Source of the DNA: Armatimonadota bacterium
Lineage (GTDB): Bacteria > Armatimonadota > UBA5829 > DTJY01
Assembly: GCA_029907255.1 (NCBI GenBank)
Contig: JARYMF010000002.1
Coordinates: 186,001-250,000, forward strand
Length of the DNA stretch: 64,000 nt
Direction: 5' to 3'
A program made the translations under genes and the position numbers. Below, one piece after another: positions 56,375 to 64,000 of the stretch. Position 1 is the stretch's first letter, and each line of letters begins with the position of its first letter. The notes beneath the pieces were generated by a model that searched no databases, had not been told where the DNA came from, and was given only the letters and a program-made list of their open reading frames with translations.

Positions 56375-57868
56375 CTACTTCCCTAGCATTTGCGTTGAGG
56401 CATGAGCCATAAGGATGAAAGGCTGGGGGTATAATAGCACCACCACCGTCATTGCTAAGGTCATCGCAAGCACGAATGCCAGTGGCCGAGATGTGCGAAT
56501 TGGCTCGTTGTTTTTTGGCTTCACAAAGAACATTACTCGGGCTACGTTCATGTAGTAGTATACCGATATTACGGTATTCACAATCGCTATTACAGCCAGC
56601 CAGAAAAGGTAGTCGATTCCAGAGTTGATTGCTGCTAGAAAAATATAGAATTTGGCTAAGATACCCGCAGTCGGAGGTATGCCAGCCAAAGCAAGCAGGA
56701 AGAATGCAAGAGAGGCTGCGGCAAATGGCGAGCGGCTGATTAGCCCTGAGTAGTCATCTATTTCATCCGACCCAAGTTTTGCCGAGATGATTGTCACAAC
56801 TGCAAACGCTCCGAGATTCATGAACAAGTAAATAAACACATAGAGAAGCACAGATTGCAGCCCATATCGCTCGCTGAATGGCATTGAGGCAACGCCGACA
56901 AGGATGTATCCCGCCTGCGCAATACTTGAGTATGCGAGCATTCTTTTTATGTTTAGCTGAGGTATAGCCGTCAAGTTTCCAAGCGTCATGCTTGCGGCGG
57001 ATAATGCAGCGATAAACGAGGTCCAATGGAACGACCCTGCAGTGATTCCAATTGAAAGGACCCTGGCCAATACTGCAAATCCTGCAGCCTTAGATCCGAC
57101 TGATAGGAACGCTGTTATTGGAGTTGGTGCTCCCTCGTAAGTATCTGGGGCCCATTGATGGAACGGCACGGCTGCTATTTTGAATCCAAATCCCACCATT
57201 ACTAGCAAGATTGCTAGGAATAGCAGCGGAAGGTAAGTCGAGGGAATCGGTTCTACGGGCGAGATAAGCTTTGCATGCATCTCAAGCAAATTGGTTGTTC
57301 CTGTCAAGCCATAGAGGATTGACATGCCGTAAATCATTGCAGCTGCTGCAATTGACCCGTATAAGAAAAATTTAAGAGCGGCTTCGTTTGATTTTAAGTC
57401 ATGCTTCAGGTAACCCGTAAGGATATACGACGTGATGCTTAGGAACTCCAGCGACAGGTATATCATAATCATGTCGGCTGAAGCTGCCATTGTGGTGATG
57501 GCTAGCGTTGCGAACACAAGCAGCGCGTAATATTCTCCTCGGTGGAATCTCACTTTTCTGAAAAAGTCTATCGACATTAAGATGACCAGAATTGTTGAAA
57601 CCAAAGCGATTATCTTGAAAAAGATAGCGAAACCATCAACAGCAAAAATTTGCCCAAACTGCCATTTGCCTTGGCCCACGTGCGCCATAAGCCAAATCGA
57701 GGAGGCAAGCGCTGCAAGCAGAACGGTGATACTTGCCGTTTCTGGTGACAAGATATCCACCCGTTCGGCGGTCATGCGGTTTCGTATTGCAAGTCCGATT
57801 ATTAGAACAAGCATCCCGCCAATGGTTAAAATCAACTCAGGAGCTATGTAAGCAAGCTTAAAATCCAC
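56375..57868 (-). CDS. nuoN: NADH-quinone oxidoreductase subunit N
   Basis: A 497-residue antiporter-like subunit with about 14 spans. Blocks 'YLSLEFLSITSYILTGYLKHD' (Glu and Lys of the proton channel), 'GFGFKIAAVPFHQWAPDTYEGAPTP' (in parts) and 'MLAYSSIAQAGYILVG' are NuoN hallmarks. It is one of three proton-pumping antiporter-like subunits, here with M and L immediately upstream. Confidence 0.95.
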   Translation of the reverse strand: MDFKLAYIAPELILTIGGMLVLIIGLAIRNRMTAERVDILSPETASITVLLAALASSIWLMAHVGQGKWQFGQIFAVDGFAIFFKIIALVSTILVILMSIDFFRKVRFHRGEYYALLVFATLAITTMAASADMIMIYLSLEFLSITSYILTGYLKHDLKSNEAALKFFLYGSIAAAAMIYGMSILYGLTGTTNLLEMHAKLISPVEPIPSTYLPLLFLAILLVMVGFGFKIAAVPFHQWAPDTYEGAPTPITAFLSVGSKAAGFAVLARVLSIGITAGSFHWTSFIAALSAASMTLGNLTAIPQLNIKRMLAYSSIAQAGYILVGVASMPFSERYGLQSVLLYVFIYLFMNLGAFAVVTIISAKLGSDEIDDYSGLISRSPFAAASLAFFLLALAGIPPTAGILAKFYIFLAAINSGIDYLFWLAVIAIVNTVISVYYYMNVARVMFFVKPKNNEPIRTSRPLAFVLAMTLAMTVVVLLYPQPFILMAHASTQMLGK

Positions 57869-57871
57869 TTG

Positions 57872-59389
57872 TTAACCTCCGGCGCTCCTTGATACTAGTT
57901 GCACAATCTGTTGGAGTGAGCCATCAAATGTTCGGATTACCAAGGAAGGGAGAATTCCTACCAAAAGCGAGAGTGCGGCAAGCGGCACGAGGCTTATGAT
58001 CTCCCTTGCATCGGTATCTGTGATTTCAGCCCATTTAGGGTTTAGTGGCCCAAGAAGAACCCTTTGGAGCATCCAAAGCAAATATGCGGCATTGATGACT
58101 ATGCCGATTACGCCTAAAGCGGAGATGATTGTAAAGATGGGGATTGCCCCTCGAAATACAAGAAATTCGGATATGAAGCCGGACAGCCCCGGAAGGCCAA
58201 GAGAGCCAAACGCCATGAAGCTTAAGAGGCCGGCGTAAATTGGAATTTTCGCGCCTAAGCCACCAAACTGGTCAAGGTCGCGGTTGTGTGTTCGTTCATA
58301 TATCACACCAACCAAAAGGAATAATGCGCCAGTAAGCAGCCCATGGCTAAACATTTGCAAGGTAGCCCCGTTCAATGCGATTACCTTATCTGCCATCTTG
58401 CTTGCGTTTGTAGCAGCCATCGCCGCTGCTACTCCGAGCATGACAAAGCCCATGTGATTCACCGAGGAATATGCGATGAGCTTTTTCATGTCTTTTTGCG
58501 CCATTGCTACAAGTCCGCCGTATATGATGCTAATTAGCGCTAGTATTGCAACCCATGTTGCGTAAGCATGTGATGCTTCAGGTAGCATTGGAAGTAGTAT
58601 GCGCAAAAAGCCGTACCCGCCAAGTTTCAGGAGAATGCCTGCAAGAATCACGCTCCCAGCAGTGGGCGCCTCAACGTGTGCATCCGGAAGCCATGTATGG
58701 AACGGCCACATTGGCACTTTGATCGCAAACGCGAGGAAAAACGCCCAAAATGCTAACGATTGCAAGGCAAAATTGCCGGCAAAAGGAAGCTGCTGAATGG
58801 CTTCTGGAATGCTGAAAGTGTGTGGGTCGGTGTAGAAATATACGCCGATTATCGCGAGAAGCATTGCAACGCTTCCGACAAGGGTATATAGAAAGAACTT
58901 GATAGCTGCATATTCCTTTCTCGGTCCGCCCCATACACCAATGATGAAATACATCGGCACGAGGCTTATCTCCCAGAACAAGTAGAAGAGGAAGAAGTCC
59001 AACGATGTGAAAACCCCTATCATTCCCGTCTCAAGGAAAAGGAATAATAGGAAGTATTCCTTTGGCCGCTCGGTTACTATCCAGGAGTAGACTAGCGAAA
59101 GTGTGGTCAAAAGCGCTGTCAAAAATATAAACGGGATGCTGATTCCGTCAACGCCCATGTAGTAGTGAACGTTAAGCACCCGAATCCAAGGAATCTTGAC
59201 TACATACTGCATTCCTGCCTTAGACGCGTCATAGCCAGTCCAAAGCATGATTGACAGCGCCAGTGGCACCAGGCTGAATAACAGCGAGGTCCATTTAATC
59301 GCCCCATGTTTTTCCTTTGGGATGAATAGAACCGCCAATGCTCCAACCAACGGTACAAAGGTTATTAGCGTCAGTATCCACGAATCCAT
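57872..59389 (-). CDS. nuoM: NADH-quinone oxidoreductase subunit M
   Basis: A 505-residue subunit. 'FFLFYLFWEISLVPMYFIIGVWGG' carries the conserved Glu, 'KVPMWPFHTWLPDAHVEAPTAGSVILAG' (in parts) the Lys-bearing loop, and 'LIAYSSVNHMGFVMLG' the last. It is a proton-pumping subunit. It follows nuoL by 18 bases and precedes nuoN by 3. Confidence 0.96.
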   Translation of the reverse strand: MDSWILTLITFVPLVGALAVLFIPKEKHGAIKWTSLLFSLVPLALSIMLWTGYDASKAGMQYVVKIPWIRVLNVHYYMGVDGISIPFIFLTALLTTLSLVYSWIVTERPKEYFLLFLFLETGMIGVFTSLDFFLFYLFWEISLVPMYFIIGVWGGPRKEYAAIKFFLYTLVGSVAMLLAIIGVYFYTDPHTFSIPEAIQQLPFAGNFALQSLAFWAFFLAFAIKVPMWPFHTWLPDAHVEAPTAGSVILAGILLKLGGYGFLRILLPMLPEASHAYATWVAILALISIIYGGLVAMAQKDMKKLIAYSSVNHMGFVMLGVAAAMAATNASKMADKVIALNGATLQMFSHGLLTGALFLLVGVIYERTHNRDLDQFGGLGAKIPIYAGLLSFMAFGSLGLPGLSGFISEFLVFRGAIPIFTIISALGVIGIVINAAYLLWMLQRVLLGPLNPKWAEITDTDAREIISLVPLAALSLLVGILPSLVIRTFDGSLQQIVQLVSRSAGG

Positions 59390-59407
59390 AAGGCTTCTGC
59401 CTCCACG

Positions 59408-61414
59408 TTATCTATATACAAGTATCCAAGCTCTATGTAGGTAGAGCCAAGCCATAACTAGGACTCCTAAGAATGCAACGAGCACATAATTTTGTAGCAC
59501 ACCTGTCTGAACAAAGCGCAATGTTCGCCCGGTTACTTTTGGGATGAGCCCAATGACGTTCACAAGGCCATCTATGACCCATTTATCGAACCAGCCGTAG
59601 AGTATGGAAAGCCAAACAGTAAGCCAGGCGATTCCGTTGACTATGCCATCGATGATCTTTTGATCGAATATCCCAAGGAATCTTGAGATTTCTAAGAATG
59701 GTACAACTATCAAAGCCCAGTAAATCTCATCAAAGTAGTACTTGTTTTTCAATAGAACATAAATAGGATGAAGCCGCTCCTTTAAAGCCGCTGGAGATAT
59801 CACAGGCTTTACATACATCATTGCTCCGAGGCTAATTCCACCGACTGCCGCTAGTGTCGCAATGCACGCTACTAGCCAACTGAAAGTTGCTTCGCCTTCA
59901 CCAAAGTGGATGAATTGGTGAAATACGTTTTTCCATGGCCAAGCCACGTATCCGGCGACTATTGAGAGAATGCCGAGCACTACAAGCGGCAGAACCATTA
60001 CCCTTGGGCTCTCGTGTGCGTGTATATCGGGTCTCCTTGGCTTCCCGAGGAATGCAAGGGCGACTAAGCGGGTCATGTAGAACGCTGTGAGGAACGCCGC
60101 AAGAACGCCGACCACAAAAAGCGGTTTGCTTGCATGAAATACCTCAAGCAAAATCTCATCTTTGCTGAAGAATCCTGCTGTCAGTGGTAAGCCTGCGAGT
60201 GCCGCTGCACTTATTACGAATGTCCAAAAAGTCACAGGCATTTTTTTCTTCAAGCCGCCCATTTCTTGAATGTCTTGCACACCAGTTGCATGGATAACGC
60301 TGCCGGCTCCAAGAAATAGGTTTGCTTTAAAGAACGCATGAGTCATGAGATGAAGCAAGCCAGCGGTATATCCGCCCACGCCTAAGCCAAGCATCATATA
60401 CCCGAGCTGGCTTATTGTCGAGTATGCTAACACGCGCTTCATATCATTTATCACAGTTGCAATCGTTGCCGCCATGAATGCCGTTATTGCGCCAATTACT
60501 GCAACAACTGCCAGCGAGACTGACCCCTCTTGGTAGTGGAAAATCGGGTACATTCGCCCTACTAGGTAGACGCCAGCTGCGACCATTGTTGCTGCGTGGA
60601 TTAGAGCACTGACTGGAGTAGGACCTTCCATTGCATCCGGCAGCCAGACATGAAGCGGGAATTGCGCCGACTTGCCGACAGCTCCCATGAATAGCAGAAT
60701 CCCTACTAGTGGTAGGAATGAGAATGCTAGCCTTCCGATATTGTAAGTTGCTTCCACTAGCGTGGGTACACGTGCAAATATCTCGCTAAGCTGGACCGTT
60801 CCAGTGTATTGGAAAAGCAGCAGTATTCCGAGCAGGAAACCCAGGTCGCCAACGCGGGTCACGATGAATGCCTTTTTTGCTGCTCGCATCGCCTCGGGTT
60901 TCTCAAACCAAAAACCAATAAGCAAGTACGACGTTAGCCCAACTAGTTCCCACGAGACAAATAGGAGGATAAGATTGTCGGCGGTTACAAGTCCAAGCAT
61001 CGCGGCACTGAACAGAGAAAGGTAGGCGAAGAACCTTGGATATCTAGAATCACCATGCATGTAGCCGACCGAATATATTTGAACTAGCATCGCCACGATG
61101 GTGACTACTAGAAGCATCATTACCGTGAGCTGGTCCACAACGAATCCCATGTGGATAGTGACTCCGCCGACGGTTAGCCATTCTACACTTCGGGCAAATG
61201 GTTCGAACTCGTGTCCTCCTGCAAAATAGCGGGCTATCGTAATTCCACTAACTAGGACAGCTAGAATGAATGACAATACAATTGCTGTTATGGCGACATA
61301 TGCGCCTTGCCCAGGCCCCCTCCTGCCGGTTAGTAAGACCAAACCGAATGCCGCCAGGGGCAAAATGGGTATCAGCCATGTCAATCCAAGTATTGTATCG
61401 TAAATGTGATTCAT
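59408..61414 (-). CDS. nuoL: NADH-quinone oxidoreductase subunit L
   Basis: A roughly 668-residue subunit with the core antiporter fold ('LLFVSWELVGLTSYLLIGFW', 'AQFPLHVWLPDAMEGPTPVSALIHAATMV' in parts) and the C-terminal lateral helix extension. The ATG at 61414 overlaps the nuoK stop; a GTG at 61420 is possible. It is the distal proton pump. Confidence 0.95.
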   Translation of the reverse strand: MNHIYDTILGLTWLIPILPLAAFGLVLLTGRRGPGQGAYVAITAIVLSFILAVLVSGITIARYFAGGHEFEPFARSVEWLTVGGVTIHMGFVVDQLTVMMLLVVTIVAMLVQIYSVGYMHGDSRYPRFFAYLSLFSAAMLGLVTADNLILLFVSWELVGLTSYLLIGFWFEKPEAMRAAKKAFIVTRVGDLGFLLGILLLFQYTGTVQLSEIFARVPTLVEATYNIGRLAFSFLPLVGILLFMGAVGKSAQFPLHVWLPDAMEGPTPVSALIHAATMVAAGVYLVGRMYPIFHYQEGSVSLAVVAVIGAITAFMAATIATVINDMKRVLAYSTISQLGYMMLGLGVGGYTAGLLHLMTHAFFKANLFLGAGSVIHATGVQDIQEMGGLKKKMPVTFWTFVISAAALAGLPLTAGFFSKDEILLEVFHASKPLFVVGVLAAFLTAFYMTRLVALAFLGKPRRPDIHAHESPRVMVLPLVVLGILSIVAGYVAWPWKNVFHQFIHFGEGEATFSWLVACIATLAAVGGISLGAMMYVKPVISPAALKERLHPIYVLLKNKYYFDEIYWALIVVPFLEISRFLGIFDQKIIDGIVNGIAWLTVWLSILYGWFDKWVIDGLVNVIGLIPKVTGRTLRFVQTGVLQNYVLVAFLGVLVMAWLYLHRAWILVYR

Positions 61415-61722
61415 CACCACTTCATCTCGTGAATCTTGTCTACATTAATGTGCAGTCTACTGCGGTATACGGCGATAATAATTGCCAAACCAACCGCAGC
61501 CTCCGCTGCGGCGATCGTCATAACAAAAACTGCAAATATGTGTCCAGTCAATACTGCTGGTTTGTGAAAGCTGCCGAATGCGACAAGGTTGATATTCGCC
61601 GCATTTAGCATCAACTCAATTCCCATTAGGATACCGATTGCATTTCTTCGGCTCATTACGCCGAAAACTCCTATGCAAAAAAGAATTGCGGAGAGTGCAA
61701 GATACCATTCAAGCGGGATCAT
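61414..61722 (-). CDS. nuoK: NADH-quinone oxidoreductase subunit K
   Basis: A 102-residue three-span protein. 'GVMSRRNAIGILMGIELMLNAANINLVAF' (in parts) includes the essential Glu, and 'VFVMTIAAAEAAVGLAII' a second. ATG 61722 has AAGGAGG seven bases upstream; the longer frame to 61740 is not needed. It overlaps nuoJ by 14 bases. Confidence 0.94.
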   Translation of the reverse strand: MIPLEWYLALSAILFCIGVFGVMSRRNAIGILMGIELMLNAANINLVAFGSFHKPAVLTGHIFAVFVMTIAAAEAAVGLAIIIAVYRSRLHINVDKIHEMKW

Positions 61723-62236
61723 CTTTCTCCTCCTTGGCAAGGACTATTGCTCCAACCATGGCAACCAGCAGTATAACTGATGCCAATTCGAATGGGAGAA
61801 CGTATTTCGTTAGCAACTGCGTGCCAATCACGGCGGTTGTTGGTTTTGTGTAGGCTGCTTTCATACCCCAAGGGTGCTTCACGAATACTTGGAACATGAA
61901 AGTAAGTAGCCCCACGCTTACCGGTATCGCTATCACCCATTGTCCTGACGTCTGAGTTACATCAGCCGACATCACGCGGTGCGTGAGCATCAGCGCGAAC
62001 ATCATTAGAACAATGATTGCTCCTATGTAGATTAACACCTGCACGGCCGCGAGAAAATCGGCAGCAAGCAAGAGAAATACTCCGGCAACTCCAAGAAACG
62101 TAAGCACCAGAAAGAGAAGTGAGTGGAATATGTTGCGTAGTGTAACGACTAGCAAGGCGGAAAAGACCACGGTTGCGGCAATAAACAAAAAGGCTAGTTG
62201 CGATAAAGTTGGCAATTCAGGTAATGATATTGTCAC
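61709..62236 (-). CDS. nuoJ: NADH-quinone oxidoreductase subunit J
   Basis: A 175-residue five-span protein. 'VVTLRNIFHSLLFLVLTFLGVAGVFLLLAADFLA' (in parts) and 'VQVLIYIGAIIVLMMFALML' are NuoJ signatures. GTG start with GGAGG eight bases upstream, directly after the nuoI stop. Confidence 0.94.
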   Translation of the reverse strand: MTISLPELPTLSQLAFLFIAATVVFSALLVVTLRNIFHSLLFLVLTFLGVAGVFLLLAADFLAAVQVLIYIGAIIVLMMFALMLTHRVMSADVTQTSGQWVIAIPVSVGLLTFMFQVFVKHPWGMKAAYTKPTTAVIGTQLLTKYVLPFELASVILLVAMVGAIVLAKEEKDDPA

Positions 62237-62758
62237 CTATTCGCCCTCCTTTGCCAAAGTCGATACCTTCTCTTTCTTTTGTGGCTCCTCTTTCGTTTCT
62301 TGGACCCCACCAATCTTGTTCAATTTTTTGCGGTCGTAAATTAGTGAGTCGCGAGAGAAATCTGCTAGCTCATACTCACGGCTCATTTTGATTGCACCCA
62401 CTGGGCATACTTCCTCACATAAGCCGCAGAACATACAAAGGCCAATGTTGATAACGAATTTATCGACTATGCGCTTCTTGTCTTCACCCATATGGGACTC
62501 CACGGTGATTGTTTGTGTGGGACAAATTCGCGCGCATGCTCCACAGCCAATGCAGCGATCAATTCCAGTTTCAGGGTCTACTGGCAGACATGGAGCGCCT
62601 CTGTATCCTTCGGGCAACTCTAGTCTTTGCTCAGGATACTGGACCGTTACTTTTTTGCGGAAGAGGTTCCTGATGGTAACAATGTGGCCCTTTGCGATAC
62701 TGTAGAGCGTATACCAGGCTTCTTTCAAGTATGAGTTTATAATTTTTAGACTTTGCAT
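62237..62758 (-). CDS. nuoI: NADH-quinone oxidoreductase subunit I (2x4Fe-4S)
   Basis: A roughly 173-residue ferredoxin-like subunit with 'CIGCGACARICP' and 'CMFCGLCEEVCP', the two 4Fe-4S motifs that carry electrons toward quinone. ATG 62758 was chosen; a TTG at 62779 is also in frame and neither has a good ribosome site. It stands 39 bases after nuoH. Confidence 0.94.
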   Translation of the reverse strand: MQSLKIINSYLKEAWYTLYSIAKGHIVTIRNLFRKKVTVQYPEQRLELPEGYRGAPCLPVDPETGIDRCIGCGACARICPTQTITVESHMGEDKKRIVDKFVINIGLCMFCGLCEEVCPVGAIKMSREYELADFSRDSLIYDRKKLNKIGGVQETKEEPQKKEKVSTLAKEGE

Positions 62759-62797
62759 ATTGATTTTATTGCGCAACAACGCTTTAGGTCTTTTGTG

Positions 62798-63844
62798 TTA
62801 AGCAAGTATCAGCACGCCAGTCCAAGCAATATTAAGCAGAGCAAGTGGAATGAGCACCTTCCAACCAAAGCTCATAAGTTGGTCAACTCTTACTCTTGGG
62901 AGAGTAGATCTTATCCACATGAGCACGAATACCAGCAATAGCGATTTCGCAAAGAACCACACCACGGATGGGATAAACGACAGTGCTGGGTGAATTGGTA
63001 GCCATCCGCCTAGAAAAAGCGTAGTCGCAATTGCTGATATTGAGAACATTCCAGCGAACTCTGCTAGAAAGAATAGTGCGAATTTCATCCCGCTATACTC
63101 AGTGTTATAGCCTGCGACAAGCTCAGATTCTGCCTCCATGATGTCGAATGGTGTTAGATTGGTTTCCGCAAGTGCGGCGGCTAGGTAAATTAGGAACCCC
63201 AAAATTTGACTTGCTATGAACCATTTGGGTATGATGCCAAACCATGTGCCAGATTGGGCTCTGACAATGTCTTGTGTGCTTAGTGTGCCAGCCAACATTA
63301 CTGGCGGAATCATTGCAAGAACTAACGGTATCTCGTAGCTTATAATTTGAGCTGCCGCTCGAAATGCGCCTAAAAGCGACCATTTGTTATTTGACGCCCA
63401 GCCTGCTGTAATAATGCCGACGATTGGTATGGACATCACTGCAACCAAGTAAAGCACTCCGATGTTCAGGTCTTGAAGAATCCACCCCTTGTCGCCAAAC
63501 GGGATTACCAGATAAACAAGGTACGCAGGGACAAAGACTATAATGGGCGCGATGATAAATGGCCATTTGTCGGCGCATGCTGGGATGGTGTCTTCCTTGG
63601 TTAGGAGTTTTATCGCATCTGCTATTGTCTGTGCTAATCCTTCAGGTCCAACACGGTTTGGCCCAATCCTTGCCTGAATCCACCCCATAATTTTCCTAAG
63701 GCCATAAACCAAATACAGGACTACAAATAGTATGAAGAAAAGTACGATTATGGCGCTTACAAACATAACCGCCGGCTGAACATAGTCCAGCGGAATGTGT
63801 AGCAGCTTGAAAAACCATTTTATTATCTCTGTCAATGTCACCAC
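62798..63844 (-). CDS. nuoH: NADH-quinone oxidoreductase subunit H
   Basis: A roughly 348-residue eight-span protein. 'GWIQARIGPNRVGPEGLAQTIADAIKLLTKED' (in parts) is the quinone-loop signature, and 'AALAETNLTPFDIMEAESELVAGYNTEYSGMKF' (in parts) the conserved Glu loop. The ORF can start at ATG 63856, but GGAGG lies just before the GTG codons at 63844 and 63841, so I chose 63844. It is the first gene of the operon, with a promoter about 90 bases upstream. Confidence 0.94.
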   Translation of the reverse strand: MVTLTEIIKWFFKLLHIPLDYVQPAVMFVSAIIVLFFILFVVLYLVYGLRKIMGWIQARIGPNRVGPEGLAQTIADAIKLLTKEDTIPACADKWPFIIAPIIVFVPAYLVYLVIPFGDKGWILQDLNIGVLYLVAVMSIPIVGIITAGWASNNKWSLLGAFRAAAQIISYEIPLVLAMIPPVMLAGTLSTQDIVRAQSGTWFGIIPKWFIASQILGFLIYLAAALAETNLTPFDIMEAESELVAGYNTEYSGMKFALFFLAEFAGMFSISAIATTLFLGGWLPIHPALSFIPSVVWFFAKSLLLVFVLMWIRSTLPRVRVDQLMSFGWKVLIPLALLNIAWTGVLILA

Positions 63845-63933
63845 GTTTACCTCCATCGAGGAGGGAGCTCTTCATTTAGCATTTGCCAGTTTTAAGAATT
63901 TGCTTGGCGGTCAAAAGTCTAGCAAATACTAAG

Positions 63934-63963
63934 TTTATATTCCAATATATTTGTAATAGTCAA
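63934..63963 (-). promoter_or_regulatory. Sigma-70-type promoter of the nuoH-N operon
   Basis: On the minus strand TTGACT (63963-63958) and TATAAA (63939-63934) are 18 bases apart, about 90 bases before nuoH. This suggests the operon starts at nuoH, and the rest of nuo lies elsewhere. Confidence 0.65.
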
Positions 63964-64000
63964 TATTGCTTCCCTTTCCCCCTTCAATGGATATTTGGTT

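Overview
The window looks like a chromosomal segment of a Gram-negative-type (diderm) bacterium of moderate GC content. It carries a full outer-membrane and lipopolysaccharide (LPS) core assembly line, a membrane-arm complex I operon, siroheme-decarboxylase-type genes, a prepilin-like protein with an H-X9-DG motif, a PEP-CTERM surface protein and several secreted or sugar-directed genes. This combination resembles Armatimonadota or a related uncultured bacterial lineage. That placement is an inference from gene content, with no marker gene analysed. There are no phage, insertion sequence or CRISPR signs; the layout is ordinary core chromosome with small accessory patches.

Left part (1-13 kb): a DUF1848 gene, one CAU-anticodon tRNA, a minus-strand block with glycolate oxidase subunits glcD-glcF, a conserved protein of unclear function and the ahbA-ahbB siroheme decarboxylase pair. 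Then come a small DUF5658 membrane protein, a large secreted DUF4091/GH123-like protein, a Gfo/Idh/MocA oxidoreductase, a DinB-like protein, a TSUP permease and a URO-D-superfamily protein.

13.7-20 kb: a plus-strand shikimate operon (aroA, aroC, an NAD-dependent epimerase, aroB), starting from a near-consensus sigma-70 promoter, followed by lipB-lipA for lipoate synthesis with its own promoter.

20-47 kb: a nearly continuous plus-strand envelope-biogenesis island: tamB, an ECF sigma factor, bamA, skp/ompH, a putative lipoprotein, lpxD, lpxC, fabZ, lpxA, lpxB, msbA, a DUF374 acyltransferase, waaA, lpxK, five glycosyltransferases, a deoxyhypusine-synthase-like protein, rfaE1, a fused rfaE2-kdsB and kdsA. 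Most genes overlap by 4 to about 20 bases. Together they make lipid A, flip it, add Kdo and heptose, and build the outer-membrane protein insertion machinery.

47-54.5 kb: an oxidoreductase, an MFS transporter, a DUF6263-like secreted protein, then a locus under a clear cobalamin riboswitch. The riboswitch-led genes encode a prepilin-like H-X9-DG protein, a secreted protein resembling surface proteins of Bacteroidetes B12-uptake loci, and (95 bases on) a PEP-CTERM-anchored protein with beta-propeller-like repeats. I think this is the most interesting element: a candidate surface cobalamin-capture system with no BtuB in the window.

54.5-64 kb: a minus-strand respiratory operon, nuoH-I-J-K-L-M-N, followed by ubiE/menG and a long-chain polyprenyl diphosphate synthase, so complex I membrane-arm and quinone genes lie together. 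The remaining nuo genes are not in the window.
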